Assembly (NCBI GenBank): GCA_014239455.1
Contig: JAAZYV010000007.1
Coordinates: forward strand, 1-64,000
Source: Paracoccaceae bacterium
GTDB lineage: Bacteria > Pseudomonadota > Alphaproteobacteria > Rhodobacterales > Rhodobacteraceae
Reading direction: 5' to 3'
DNA: 64,000 bases
In this document: in pieces, positions 44,986 through 56,700 of the stretch
How the letters are laid out: each line of letters begins with the position of its first letter
Numbering within the stretch: position 1 is the first letter of the stretch
Program-made: the position numbers and the translations under genes
Notes under the pieces: model-generated
The model's input: only the letters and a program-made list of their open reading frames with translations
Told to the model about the DNA's origin: nothing
The model's database searches: none

Positions 44986-45426
44986 TTAATTTCCAGAAAA
45001 TTTTTGTATCAAATTATTCAAGTCTAAAGCCCCTTGTGTATAGATAAACTGGTCATTAGGTTCCAGAAAATCTTCTGATCCTCCTGGTGTAATGGAAACA
45101 AAATTTGATCCCAGAAGACCCTCTGAAGTTATTATTATTTCTGAATCCTCAGGAATTTTAACTTTATTGTCTATTGCCAGTACCATTTCTGCCATATATT
45201 TGTCAGCATCTAAAGACACAGCTACAACTTTCCCAATATTTATTCCCGCTAATCGAATATGACTTCCAATTTTGATTCCAGAAATATTAGAAAAAGATGC
45301 ATGATATGTAGTTTCATTTTGTGTGGGGAAAATATCTTCTGATTTACTTACAACCGAAAATACAAACCATCCTGCTATTATGAGAACAAAAGCACCAATT
45401 ATTGTCTCTAATACTTGCCCCTTCAT
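44986..45426 (-). CDS. mlaD: MlaD-like MCE-domain protein
   Basis: MlaD is the periplasmic MCE ring component of the Mla ABC lipid transporter that keeps outer-membrane asymmetry. The 146-residue protein has one N-terminal membrane anchor (ETIIGAFVLIIAGWFVFSVV) and one MCE domain (YHASFSNISGIKIGSHIRLAGINIGKV, then SEGLLGSNFVSITPGG). Start taken as ATG 45426 (MKGQVLETIIG); the track start would overlap the upstream gene and add 32 unmatched residues. The rest of the Mla transporter is not here. NDUFA12 lies 22 bases upstream on the same strand. Confidence 0.92.
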   Translation of the reverse strand: MKGQVLETIIGAFVLIIAGWFVFSVVSKSEDIFPTQNETTYHASFSNISGIKIGSHIRLAGINIGKVVAVSLDADKYMAEMVLAIDNKVKIPEDSEIIITSEGLLGSNFVSITPGGSEDFLEPNDQFIYTQGALDLNNLIQKFSGN

Positions 45427-45448
45427 TTTCACCAACAATAAAAAAAAT

Positions 45449-45820
45449 TCAATTTTTAGGTTCCCAAGGAACATACTCAACATTTTTTGCAGACGAATAT
45501 TTTTTAGGATGATAGGCATCAATCGTGCCTGTCATATTCTTATGATAAAATCCATCTGACCTTGTCACTACGGCACTATTTTCTGATACAGGGAGCTCCT
45601 CTCCTTTGCCATGAATCCACCCATGCCAATTTGGAGAGATAGAAGAAGCATCGCAGTCTTTATGATAAAGAACCCAGCGTCTTTCATCTTTCTTAGATTT
45701 GAAATATTTATTTCCCCAATTGTCGGATCCAACATAAATTCCATTTCTCAAGGTAAATATGTAAGTCCCTATAGTGTAACCCCTCCACCAGATAAACAAA
45801 CTATCAAAAATCGTCCTCAT
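45449..45820 (-). CDS. NADH:ubiquinone oxidoreductase accessory subunit NDUFA12
   Basis: Homologue of the mitochondrial complex I supernumerary subunit NDUFA12 (B17.2), which in bacteria is confined mostly to Alphaproteobacteria. Matching segments: FIWWRGYTIGTYIFTLRNG, VGSDNWGNKYF, ERRWVLYH and ISPNWHGWIHG, with a C-terminal YVPWEP. Start chosen at ATG 45820, which fits the family start; a GTG at 45838 would add six residues. It lies 42 bases downstream of clpX and just upstream of mlaD, a conserved neighbourhood. It is outside the nuo operon, as is usual. Confidence 0.92.
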   Translation of the reverse strand: MRTIFDSLFIWWRGYTIGTYIFTLRNGIYVGSDNWGNKYFKSKKDERRWVLYHKDCDASSISPNWHGWIHGKGEELPVSENSAVVTRSDGFYHKNMTGTIDAYHPKKYSSAKNVEYVPWEPKN

Positions 45821-45862
45821 TGCATAAACCAAATTCACATAATAAATATCGTTCGTATTTCT

Positions 45863-47116
45863 TTAAGCAGGCTTTTCCTTTAAATCTTCATAGATAAGCA
45901 AAGGGGCAGCATTGCCTAAAACCGCTTCCTCATTTACTACTATTTCAGAAACTCCTAACATAGCAGGCAAATCAAACATTGAGTCTAGGAGAATTCCTTC
46001 AAGAATTGATCGTAATCCTCTTGCACCAGTCTTTCTTTCTATCGCTTTCTGAGCTATGACTTTGAGCGCATCATTGCTAAAAGACAACTCTATGTTTTCC
46101 ATTTCAAAAAGCCTCTGGTATTGCTTAACCAGAGCATTCTTTGGCGAAGTCAATATAGAAATCAAAGATTTTACATCTAAATCTTCTAAAGTTGCAATGA
46201 CTGGCAACCGTCCTACAAATTCTGGAATTAAACCAAATTTAAGAAGATCTTCTGGTTCAACTTCTTTAAAAATTTCTCCAACTTTTCTTTCATCAAAGTC
46301 TTTCACATCTGCTCCAAAACCTACTGCAGAACCTTTTCCTCTCCTACTTATAACTTTATCCAAACCAGCAAAGGCTCCCCCACAAATAAATAGAATATTA
46401 GTTGTGTCTACCTGAAGAAATTCTTGCTGTGGATGTTTTCTTCCTCCCTGTGGTGGTACACTTGCAATGGTTCCTTCCATTATTTTTAATAAAGCTTGTT
46501 GCACCCCCTCGCCAGAGACATCTCTTGTAATAGAAGGATTATCTGATTTACGACTTATTTTGTCCACTTCATCAATATAAACAATTCCACGCTGAGCCCT
46601 TTCAACATTATAGTCTGCTGCTTGCAATAGTTTAAGAATTATGTTTTCAACATCCTCCCCAACATATCCTGCTTCTGTCAAGGTAGTAGCATCTGCCATA
46701 GTAAAAGGAACATCTAGTATTCTAGCTAAGGTTTGAGCTAGGAGTGTTTTTCCACATCCAGTGGGCCCGATTAAAAGGATATTGGACTTTTGTAACTCAA
46801 CATCCCCTGATTTAGTCGGATAGTTTAATCGCTTGTAATGATTGTGAACTGCAACAGAAAGCACCCTTTTGGCCAGTGCTTGTCCAATGACATAATCATC
46901 AAGAACATCACATATTTCTCTTGGTGGAGGCACTCCAATCTTTGATTTTACAACATTATTCTTGGTCTCTTCACGTATGATATCCATGCATAGTTCTACA
47001 CACTCATCACAAATAAAAACCGTGGGCCCAGCAATTAACTTTTTTACTTCATGCTGACTTTTCCCACAAAAAGAACAATACAGCTCCGTCTTATCGGATC
47101 CATCCGGACTTTTCAT
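45863..47116 (-). CDS. clpX: ATP-dependent Clp protease ATP-binding subunit ClpX
   Basis: ClpX unfolds substrates for ClpP. The 417-residue protein has the N-terminal zinc domain ([14 protein letters not shown] and [10 protein letters not shown]), Walker [16 protein letters not shown], Walker [10 protein letters not shown], the pore loop region GYVGEDVE, and sensor segment [12 protein letters not shown]. It is downstream of clpP on the same strand with a gap of 109 bases, so it may have its own promoter. Confidence 0.98.
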   Translation of the reverse strand: MKSPDGSDKTELYCSFCGKSQHEVKKLIAGPTVFICDECVELCMDIIREETKNNVVKSKIGVPPPREICDVLDDYVIGQALAKRVLSVAVHNHYKRLNYPTKSGDVELQKSNILLIGPTGCGKTLLAQTLARILDVPFTMADATTLTEAGYVGEDVENIILKLLQAADYNVERAQRGIVYIDEVDKISRKSDNPSITRDVSGEGVQQALLKIMEGTIASVPPQGGRKHPQQEFLQVDTTNILFICGGAFAGLDKVISRRGKGSAVGFGADVKDFDERKVGEIFKEVEPEDLLKFGLIPEFVGRLPVIATLEDLDVKSLISILTSPKNALVKQYQRLFEMENIELSFSNDALKVIAQKAIERKTGARGLRSILEGILLDSMFDLPAMLGVSEIVVNEEAVLGNAAPLLIYEDLKEKPA

Positions 47117-47225
47117 AAATGCCTCGCCTTTTATATACGATTTTTTTATTAACCACTGAGCATTGAATCATCACGTGAAAGAAAATACAAGAGTAAAACA
47201 AACCAAATTCTATTTTATTCCTGGA

Positions 47226-47879
47226 TTAACTTGGAATGTCTACCTGGTCACTAGAACCAAAGTCCTTCCTACTTTCAACAATTTCGTCAATTATTCCCCA
47301 GTTTTTTGCTCCATCTGCTGTTAGGAAATTATCTCTATCCAAAGTTGTCTCAACCTTTGAGAGTTTTTGTTTGCAGTGTTTCACATAAATAGCATTTAAT
47401 CTCTTCTTCAAATTCAATATTTCTTCAGCATGTAGAGCAATATCTGACGCTTGGCCTTGAAAACCTCCAGATGGCTGATGAAGCATTATTCGGCTATTTG
47501 GTAATGAGAACCTTTTACCTGAGTGACCCGCAGCTAACAACAAAGAACCCATTGAAGCCGCTTGCCCAATACAAAGAGTACTTATATTTGGTCTGATGTA
47601 CTGCATAGTATCGTAAATAGATAGACCTGAGGTGACAACTCCACCGGGACTGTTAATGTACATGGAAATTTCCTTTTTTGGATTTTCTGCCTCCAAAAAC
47701 AATAGTTGTGCTACCACTAATGTGGCCACTGAATCATTAATTGGACCTGAAATAAATATGATTCTCTCTTTTAGCAGCCTAGAATAGATATCATACGCCC
47801 GTTCGCCTCTGGCTGACTGTTCTACCACCATTGGTACTAACGTGTTCATATGTTGAGCCCTTTCCTTAGTGTCGTTCAC
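47226..47879 (-). CDS. clpP: ATP-dependent Clp protease proteolytic subunit ClpP
   Basis: The 217-residue serine peptidase core of ClpXP/ClpAP. Catalytic Ser in [16 protein letters not shown], His in [17 protein letters not shown] and Asp in [16 protein letters not shown]-terminal [28 protein letters not shown] is standard. The start may be ATG 47879 or the internal ATG ten codons on ([11 protein letters not shown]). A pentamer repeat tract (GTTTG/GTTTA) lies just upstream, between clpP and tig. Confidence 0.98.
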   Translation of the reverse strand: MNDTKERAQHMNTLVPMVVEQSARGERAYDIYSRLLKERIIFISGPINDSVATLVVAQLLFLEAENPKKEISMYINSPGGVVTSGLSIYDTMQYIRPNISTLCIGQAASMGSLLLAAGHSGKRFSLPNSRIMLHQPSGGFQGQASDIALHAEEILNLKKRLNAIYVKHCKQKLSKVETTLDRDNFLTADGAKNWGIIDEIVESRKDFGSSDQVDIPS

Positions 47880-47912
47880 TGAATTGAGTATTTACAGACC
47901 ATATACAATCTT

Positions 47913-47942
47913 GTTTGGTTTGGTTTAGTTTAGTTTAGTTTT
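47913..47942. repeat. GTTTR pentamer tandem repeat (6 units) upstream of clpP
   Basis: Six tandem pentamers of pattern GTTTG-GTTTG-GTTTA-GTTTA-GTTTA-GTTTT lie in the 73-base gap between the tig stop and the clpP start. On the coding strand of clpP this is a run of YAAAC units about 35 bases before the ATG, in the place where a promoter or leader would be. Repeat seen directly; effect unknown. Confidence 0.85.
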
Positions 47943-47952
47943 GATATGAAAG

Positions 47953-49287
47953 TTATTTGTCAACCATAGTCTTGTCAAATTTCTTCTTAAATTCATCAAA
48001 TGAAATATCTTTTTCATTAGGGTTGATTAGCTTGATCATAAAATCGAAAACCTTTTCCTCAAATATTGGAGCACGAATTTGTTCTTTAGCACTAGGGTTT
48101 GTATCCAAAAATTTAAAGAAATCATTTTCTTTACCAGGATATTGAGATGCTTCTTGTAGCACTGCATCCTTATATTCCTTTTCAGATACTTGAATACCAT
48201 TTCGACTACCCTCTTCAGCAAAAAATAATCCAAGTGTCACTCTTCTTTTTGCCAGCTTTTTTTGACCTGGAGAAGCTTTTATCTCTTTACCTGTATTCTT
48301 CGTGCCCTTATTACTAGTAGTTTCTGATTCAGCGGTGATAATCTGTGAAATCTCTGCATCAACCAGAGATTGTGGTAACTCAAATTCAACATTTTTTTCA
48401 AGTGCGTCCATCAAATCTTTTTTCATTAAAGATCTTGAGAAGGCAGTATATTCATTGCCCAAACGCTCTTTAATATTTTTTTTCAGTTCAGAAAGGTTCT
48501 TACATGAAAATTTCTTAGCCAATTCGTCATCAATTTTGGCCGGTTTGGGGGCATTAACAGTCTTTATTTTGCATGCAAAAATAGAATCTTTTCCAGCCAA
48601 ATTTTTGTTCCCATAATCTTTGGGAAATTTTACCGTAACCGCAACTTCCTCGCTTTCTTTGCATCCAAGGAGCTGCTCTTCAAATCCTGGAATAAAACTA
48701 TTTGACCCTAGAACCAAGGGGTAATCTTGAGCGGATCCACCCTCAAATTCTTTGCCCTCGATAGAACCAACAAAATCTATGATAACTTGATCACCCTGCT
48801 CAGCCTTAGCCTTCTTGGTTTTAGGATGAAAAATGCTAGCTGAATTTGCCAGCTCATCCAATGCTTTATCCACAGATTTTTCGTCAATTTGGACTTTAAA
48901 TTTGTTTAGAGATAATTTCTTGTAATCGAATTGCGGAATTTCAGGCAACACTTCATACTTGAAGGTAAATATGAGATCATTTTCTTCGTTGATATCACCA
49001 CTTTTTAAATCGACGCTCGGACGTGAAGCTGGTTTATGATCTTTTTTTTCTAAATGAGCTCTGATGCTACTGTCGACTAATTCCTGAATGACTTCGCTCC
49101 TAGTTGAGGTACCAAACATTTTTTTCATCATTGACAGTGGGGTTCGACCTTTCCTAAAACCCTTCAGCTGAAAGCTTGTTCTAGCAATTTCCAATTTTTG
49201 ATCGACTTTTTCATTTAAATCATCTCTGGCTATGCCAAATTCGTAAGCTCTTGATAACTTTTTACTTTCGATCTCTTTAAAATTCAT
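47953..49287 (-). CDS. tig: trigger factor
   Basis: Trigger factor is the ribosome-bound chaperone and peptidyl-prolyl isomerase for nascent chains. The 444-residue protein has the ribosome-binding signature FQLKGFRKGRTPLSMMKKMFG (G-F-R-x-G-x-x-P), a central FKBP-type PPIase domain (GDQVIIDFVGSIEGKEFEGG...FIPGFEEQLLGCKESEEV) and the C-terminal chaperone arms. Order tig-clpP-clpX is the common bacterial arrangement. It lies next to tRNA-Leu, 27 bases away. Confidence 0.97.
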   Translation of the reverse strand: MNFKEIESKKLSRAYEFGIARDDLNEKVDQKLEIARTSFQLKGFRKGRTPLSMMKKMFGTSTRSEVIQELVDSSIRAHLEKKDHKPASRPSVDLKSGDINEENDLIFTFKYEVLPEIPQFDYKKLSLNKFKVQIDEKSVDKALDELANSASIFHPKTKKAKAEQGDQVIIDFVGSIEGKEFEGGSAQDYPLVLGSNSFIPGFEEQLLGCKESEEVAVTVKFPKDYGNKNLAGKDSIFACKIKTVNAPKPAKIDDELAKKFSCKNLSELKKNIKERLGNEYTAFSRSLMKKDLMDALEKNVEFELPQSLVDAEISQIITAESETTSNKGTKNTGKEIKASPGQKKLAKRRVTLGLFFAEEGSRNGIQVSEKEYKDAVLQEASQYPGKENDFFKFLDTNPSAKEQIRAPIFEEKVFDFMIKLINPNEKDISFDEFKKKFDKTMVDK

Positions 49288-49314
49288 TTGTTCCTCTTAT
49301 TGATAACCCAATTA

Positions 49315-49399
49315 TGGTGCGGGTGAAGGGACTTGAACCCCCACGCCGTAAGGCGCCAGAACCTAAATCTGGTGCGTCTACCAATTTCGCCACACCCGC
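49315..49399 (-). tRNA. tRNA-Leu (UAG anticodon)
   Basis: The reverse strand folds as a class II tRNA: acceptor arm GCGGGTG paired with CACCCGC, D-arm region with TTGGTAGACGC, anticodon arm CCAGA-TTTAGGT-TCTGG with anticodon TAG, a long variable arm (CGCCTTACGGCG), T arm GGGGGTTCAAGTCCC, and an encoded CCA end. Length 85 with CCA. It would read CUA and other CUN leucine codons. Located just upstream of tig on the same strand, so possibly co-transcribed. Confidence 0.98.
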
Positions 49400-50048
<649 letters not shown>

Positions 50049-50140
50049 AAGACATATTTAAAGAACCTGTCATAACACTGAGAAACCATTAATTTATATG
50101 AATATTCTCTCGACCCTACAAAAAATAAAGAGGAAATAAG

Positions 50141-51547
50141 ATGAATTCAAGTAAAATTATCGAAAAGTTAAAGGCCGAAGAAATTGATTATGTCGATCTA
50201 AGATTTACTGATCCAAGGGGAAAACTTCAGCACGTTTCGATCTTAGGTGATACGATTGACCAAGAACTGCTGGATGATGGCTGGATGTTTGACGGGTCAT
50301 CTATAGCAGGTTGGAAATCAATTGATCAATCAGACATGAAACTAGTACCAGATTGTTCATCAGCCTATATCGATCCTTTTTATGCTGAAAAGACACTCTG
50401 CCTGCACTGTAATGTAGCTGAACCTGACACTGGTGAACTTTACGACCGGGACCCAAGGTCAACTGCAGTTAAAGCTGAATCATATCTTAAATCATCTGGT
50501 ATTGGGGAAACCTCCTTTTTTGGCCCCGAGGCAGAGTTTTTCCTTTTTGACGACGTAAGATATTCAACTACCATGAACAAGGTATCCTACGAGGTTGACG
50601 CAATCGATTCATCATGGAATACGGATACTGAGTTCGAAATGGGTAACATGGGACATCGACCAGGTGTGAAAGGGGGTTATTTCCCGGTAAATCCAGTTGA
50701 TTCAGGTCAAGACATTCGCTCCGAAATGTTATCAACAATGAAACGTATGGGAATGAAAGTAGATAAACATCACCATGAAGTTGCATCTAGCCAACACGAA
50801 TTGGGATTAATTTTCGATTCATTAACTAGACAAGGCGATGAGCTACAAAAATATAAATATGTCATACACAATGTTGCTCACGCATATGGTAAAACTGCCA
50901 CTTTTATGCCTAAACCAATTGCTGGAGATAATGGTACAGGTATGCACGTTAACATATCCATCTGGCAAAATGGAAAACCTCTATTTGCAGGAAATAGGTA
51001 TGCTGACTTGTCTGATGAAGCTCTTTACTTTATTGGTGGAATTTTAGATCATGCCAAGGCATTAAACGCGATCACGAATCCGGCAACAAATTCCTACAAA
51101 AGATTAATCCCTGGTTTTGAAGCTCCCGTACTAAGGGCATATTCAGCAAGAAATCGCTCTGGCTGTGTACGAATCCCCTGGACAGAAAGCCCAAATGGTA
51201 AGAGAGTAGAAGCACGCTTTCCCGACCCATCTGCCAACCCATATTTGGCATTCTCGGCTTTATTGATGGCTGGTCTGGACGGGATACAGAAAAAAACTGA
51301 TCCTGGCGAGCCCTCGGACAAGGACCTGTATGACTTACCGGCAGAGGAATTAGTATCCATTCCAACTGTTTGCGGAAGCTTGCGTGAAGCTTTGAAATCA
51401 CTAGAATCGGATCATGACTTTCTTCTATCTGGTGATGTTTTTACAAAAGGTCAGTTAGAAGGATATATGGAACTGAAATGGGAAGAAATACACGAATATG
51501 AGCATACACCGCACCCTGTTGAATACAAACTTTATTACTCTTGCTAA
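50141..51547 (+). CDS. glnA: glutamine synthetase type I
   Basis: GlnA makes glutamine from glutamate and ammonia. The 468-residue dodecameric enzyme has DPRGKLQHVS, DGSSIAGWKSI, the Mg/ATP site FFGPEAEFFLFDD, KPIAGDNGTGMHVNISIW, and the adenylylation loop DKDLYDLPAEE whose Tyr is modified by GlnE. A ribosome site GAGGAA precedes the ATG. Co-directional with glnB. It is convergent with the DUF3445 gene; 28 bases separate the stops. Confidence 0.98.
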   Translation: MNSSKIIEKLKAEEIDYVDLRFTDPRGKLQHVSILGDTIDQELLDDGWMFDGSSIAGWKSIDQSDMKLVPDCSSAYIDPFYAEKTLCLHCNVAEPDTGELYDRDPRSTAVKAESYLKSSGIGETSFFGPEAEFFLFDDVRYSTTMNKVSYEVDAIDSSWNTDTEFEMGNMGHRPGVKGGYFPVNPVDSGQDIRSEMLSTMKRMGMKVDKHHHEVASSQHELGLIFDSLTRQGDELQKYKYVIHNVAHAYGKTATFMPKPIAGDNGTGMHVNISIWQNGKPLFAGNRYADLSDEALYFIGGILDHAKALNAITNPATNSYKRLIPGFEAPVLRAYSARNRSGCVRIPWTESPNGKRVEARFPDPSANPYLAFSALLMAGLDGIQKKTDPGEPSDKDLYDLPAEELVSIPTVCGSLREALKSLESDHDFLLSGDVFTKGQLEGYMELKWEEIHEYEHTPHPVEYKLYYSC

Positions 51548-51575
51548 AATAAAAAGTGGTATCCTTATTTAGGCT

Positions 51576-52373
51576 CTATGATTCAACTTTCTTAAGTGAG
51601 TCGATTTGAGCTTTTGTTAATGCAGACCTGCCAACGACAAAAGTATGAATGCCAAATACTATGGCATCAGATTTGGGCAACCTAAAGAGGCTCTGTTTTT
51701 CGACCCTCACCCAAAAGTCACCTTCAAAAAATGACTTACGAGTTGGCTGAGACAGCTCTTCTTTTTGAGGAGAGAACAATTCGGGGTTATCATATAAATA
51801 CCAATTGGCTCGCCATATTGGAGTCTCAACCTTCAAATTATTGAACATTCTTTGCACAAGATTAGAAATTTTATCCGTATAATGTGGCACAGGTTTGTGA
51901 ATCCTACTCATGGGTTTGCTCATTTTCTCTCCCAATGTCCACAAAGCCGGAAAGCATAAGATTCCACCATTGAGTATGTGTTCTTTCATTTCTGCATTCC
52001 ACTGCAAAATCAGTAAATCTTCTTGCACCAATCTACCAGCGATGACTAATGGGTTATCACACTCTAATAAAATTTTTTTTCCATCAGGCCGAGTTACTTT
52101 TGAACCTGTTACATCATAATTGCGGTCACGGTTCAATTTAACTAAAACCAAATTCAACAATTCTTTGGCAGCATCTTTAGCTTCTTCATTCAACTGAAAA
52201 ACTTTTTCTCTATTTTTCAAAATTAATTCATCACGATATTCCATTTGCCTATCGAAAGCATCATCTTGCAGGAATAATTCATCTGTTCTTAGTGGTTGAA
52301 CACCTGGTAACCTAGCTGTGACTACTCTATCCCAAGGTGACAGAGGTAAACTCTTCTGGCAAATTAATCTCAT
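51576..52373 (-). CDS. DUF3445 / haem-dependent oxidative N-demethylase-like protein
   Basis: A 265-residue protein of the DUF3445 family, common in Rhodobacteraceae. Recognisable segments: LPLSPWDRVVTARLPGVQPL near the start, RLVQEDLLILQW, HILNGGILCFPALWTLGEKM, IHKPVPHYTDKISNLVQRMF, and the late RLPKSDAIVFGIHTFVV. Some family members are haem subunits of oxidative N-demethylases acting on methylated amines. Activity here is inferred only. Start set at ATG 52373; the track uses a TTG four codons earlier. It lies convergent to glnA, so a link to nitrogen from methylated amines is conceivable. Confidence 0.78.
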   Translation of the reverse strand: MRLICQKSLPLSPWDRVVTARLPGVQPLRTDELFLQDDAFDRQMEYRDELILKNREKVFQLNEEAKDAAKELLNLVLVKLNRDRNYDVTGSKVTRPDGKKILLECDNPLVIAGRLVQEDLLILQWNAEMKEHILNGGILCFPALWTLGEKMSKPMSRIHKPVPHYTDKISNLVQRMFNNLKVETPIWRANWYLYDNPELFSPQKEELSQPTRKSFFEGDFWVRVEKQSLFRLPKSDAIVFGIHTFVVGRSALTKAQIDSLKKVES

Positions 52374-52385
52374 CAGATTGCCCAA

Positions 52386-54694
<2,309 letters not shown>

Positions 54695-54837
54695 AAAAAC
54701 TTGCATCCCAAAAAAATACGATCAAAACACCAGAATAAGTATGTTACCATCTCGTCTATTTTGACTTGAATAGTCTTGTTAATAATGTATTAACTCCTGG
54801 GGCCTAATGTATTTGAAAGTTGGCTTTGGTAACCGAA

Positions 54838-56700
54838 ATGAAGTCTAAAATAAATAAATTCTTTGCTTGGTTAGTGGTTTTTTTATTGGTCATAGGCCTG
54901 GCCGGATTTGGTTTGCAGGATGTTATATCTAGATGGGGAACCTCACGAGTAGCCAGTGTTGGTGGGACAACAATATCTACTGAAGATTTTAGGAGAGGAT
55001 TTATTCAGGAATTGAATTACGTTTCAAAGATTCTGGGCAAACAAATCACAATTGAAGAATCAAAATCAATGGGACTTCATCTTAGAGCACTTGAGAGACT
55101 TCTAAATAAATCACTGTTAGATCAAATTCTTAATGACATGCATTTATCAACAGGGGATACAGTCTTAATCAAAAAGCTTAAACGTGATCAAAATTTCCAA
55201 AATCCTTCTGGAAAATTTAGTAGACAAAATTATAAGCTTTATCTAGACCGAGTAAATCTTTCCGAAAATGACTTTGAAAATATTCTAAGGAAAGATATGA
55301 CCCGAGATTTTATTTTGCAGATAATTGGTGGGAAATTTCCTGCAAATACTAATATAAGTAAATTGATAGTAGACCATGCTGGAGAAGAACGAATGGTCTC
55401 TATATATAAGGCCAATGACGCGTTAGTTCATGTCGAAAGAAATTCAAATCATAAGGATCAGGAAGAATTTTTTAACCTTAATAAGGAAGTTTACCGATCA
55501 GCCAATATTAAGAAGGTATCCTTTTTAAGATTGGATCCCATAAAAATGGCTGAGCAAATAGAAATTCCTGATGGAGAGTTGATGGAAGCTTTCAAATTAC
55601 GAAAAGAAGATTATCTAAAACCTGCCAGAAAGACACTGAATAGAATTGTTTTTTCCAATAAGAAAAACGCTGAATTTGTATTTAGACAAATAGCGAATGG
55701 TAATCAAACATTTGATGAGATTGCAAATACTAGAGGTCTGAGTCCTGAAGAAGTAATATATGGAACTTTTTCAAAAAACCAATTACCAAAAACTGCCAGT
55801 GACTTAATTTTTTCAAATGATTTTCAACTCGGTGATGTGGTTGGGCCTATCTTAGGTGAATTAGGTTATGAAATTTTTGAAATTACTGACGTCCTTCCGT
55901 CTGAAGAATTAAATTTTACAGAGATAAGACATTTGCTCCACACAGAATTAGCCCAAATTAAAGCACGGGATACCTTATCAGCTACAGCTCCAGAAATAGA
56001 AGACATGATAGCTGCGGGTGAAAGTCTGGAAACAATTTCAAAGCAGTTTTCCATACAAATTGAAACTTTTGTTTGGTCAGCAGGAACTAAGGCACCGGAA
56101 CCATTTACTAGTAAAGAATTTGGTAGGTTAGTAAATACAGTCACAACAGAAACCTCTGATCTAATAGAATTGGAATCCGGCATTCTTGTAACTATGCGAT
56201 TAGATGAAGAAATCCCTCCCCAAATACCAAAATTAGAAGATATTTTAGACCAAGTGTCTACTGATCTATACAAAACGAAAAGAATAGAGGCTTTAACAGA
56301 AAAGGTAACTTTTGTTTTGACCAATAATGACCCTGCTGCTCCTTTAGAAACAAAATATTTTGATCTTCTTCTAGAGGAAAAACTAACTAGACAAAGTAGT
56401 TTAGAGTATATGGAACCAGATACCTTGAAAGAAATTTTTCAAGCAAAAACTGGGGATTTGATTGTGAAACCAGTAAGCAAAGGATCAATTCCTTACATGC
56501 TCTTAATTAAGATAGAAAAAATAATCCCTGCATCACAAAATGCTGGACAATACAGCAAATTTAAAATAGCGGTTCAAGATCAAATGACTGAAGAGGTAAA
56601 CAATGATTTAATATTTTCTATGATAAACAGTCTTAAAGAGACATATAAACCCACAGTTAATGTCAAAATGCTCGATAAAATTATCTCAAACCTACAGTGA
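54838..56700 (+). CDS. PpiD-like membrane-anchored peptidyl-prolyl isomerase/chaperone
   Basis: A 620-residue protein with an N-terminal anchor (FFAWLVVFLLVIGLAGFGL), a SurA_N-type chaperone region (about 30-160; STEDFRRGFIQELN and FSRQNYKLYLDRVNLSENDFENILRKD) and a central parvulin-like domain. It is the alphaproteobacterial PpiD/SurA_N_3 type that helps fold exported proteins at the periplasmic face. Start set at ATG 54838; a TTG at 54820 would add six residues. Directly upstream of trpE with a GTGA overlap, a conserved Rhodobacteraceae pairing. Confidence 0.9.
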   Translation: MKSKINKFFAWLVVFLLVIGLAGFGLQDVISRWGTSRVASVGGTTISTEDFRRGFIQELNYVSKILGKQITIEESKSMGLHLRALERLLNKSLLDQILNDMHLSTGDTVLIKKLKRDQNFQNPSGKFSRQNYKLYLDRVNLSENDFENILRKDMTRDFILQIIGGKFPANTNISKLIVDHAGEERMVSIYKANDALVHVERNSNHKDQEEFFNLNKEVYRSANIKKVSFLRLDPIKMAEQIEIPDGELMEAFKLRKEDYLKPARKTLNRIVFSNKKNAEFVFRQIANGNQTFDEIANTRGLSPEEVIYGTFSKNQLPKTASDLIFSNDFQLGDVVGPILGELGYEIFEITDVLPSEELNFTEIRHLLHTELAQIKARDTLSATAPEIEDMIAAGESLETISKQFSIQIETFVWSAGTKAPEPFTSKEFGRLVNTVTTETSDLIELESGILVTMRLDEEIPPQIPKLEDILDQVSTDLYKTKRIEALTEKVTFVLTNNDPAAPLETKYFDLLLEEKLTRQSSLEYMEPDTLKEIFQAKTGDLIVKPVSKGSIPYMLLIKIEKIIPASQNAGQYSKFKIAVQDQMTEEVNNDLIFSMINSLKETYKPTVNVKMLDKIISNLQ

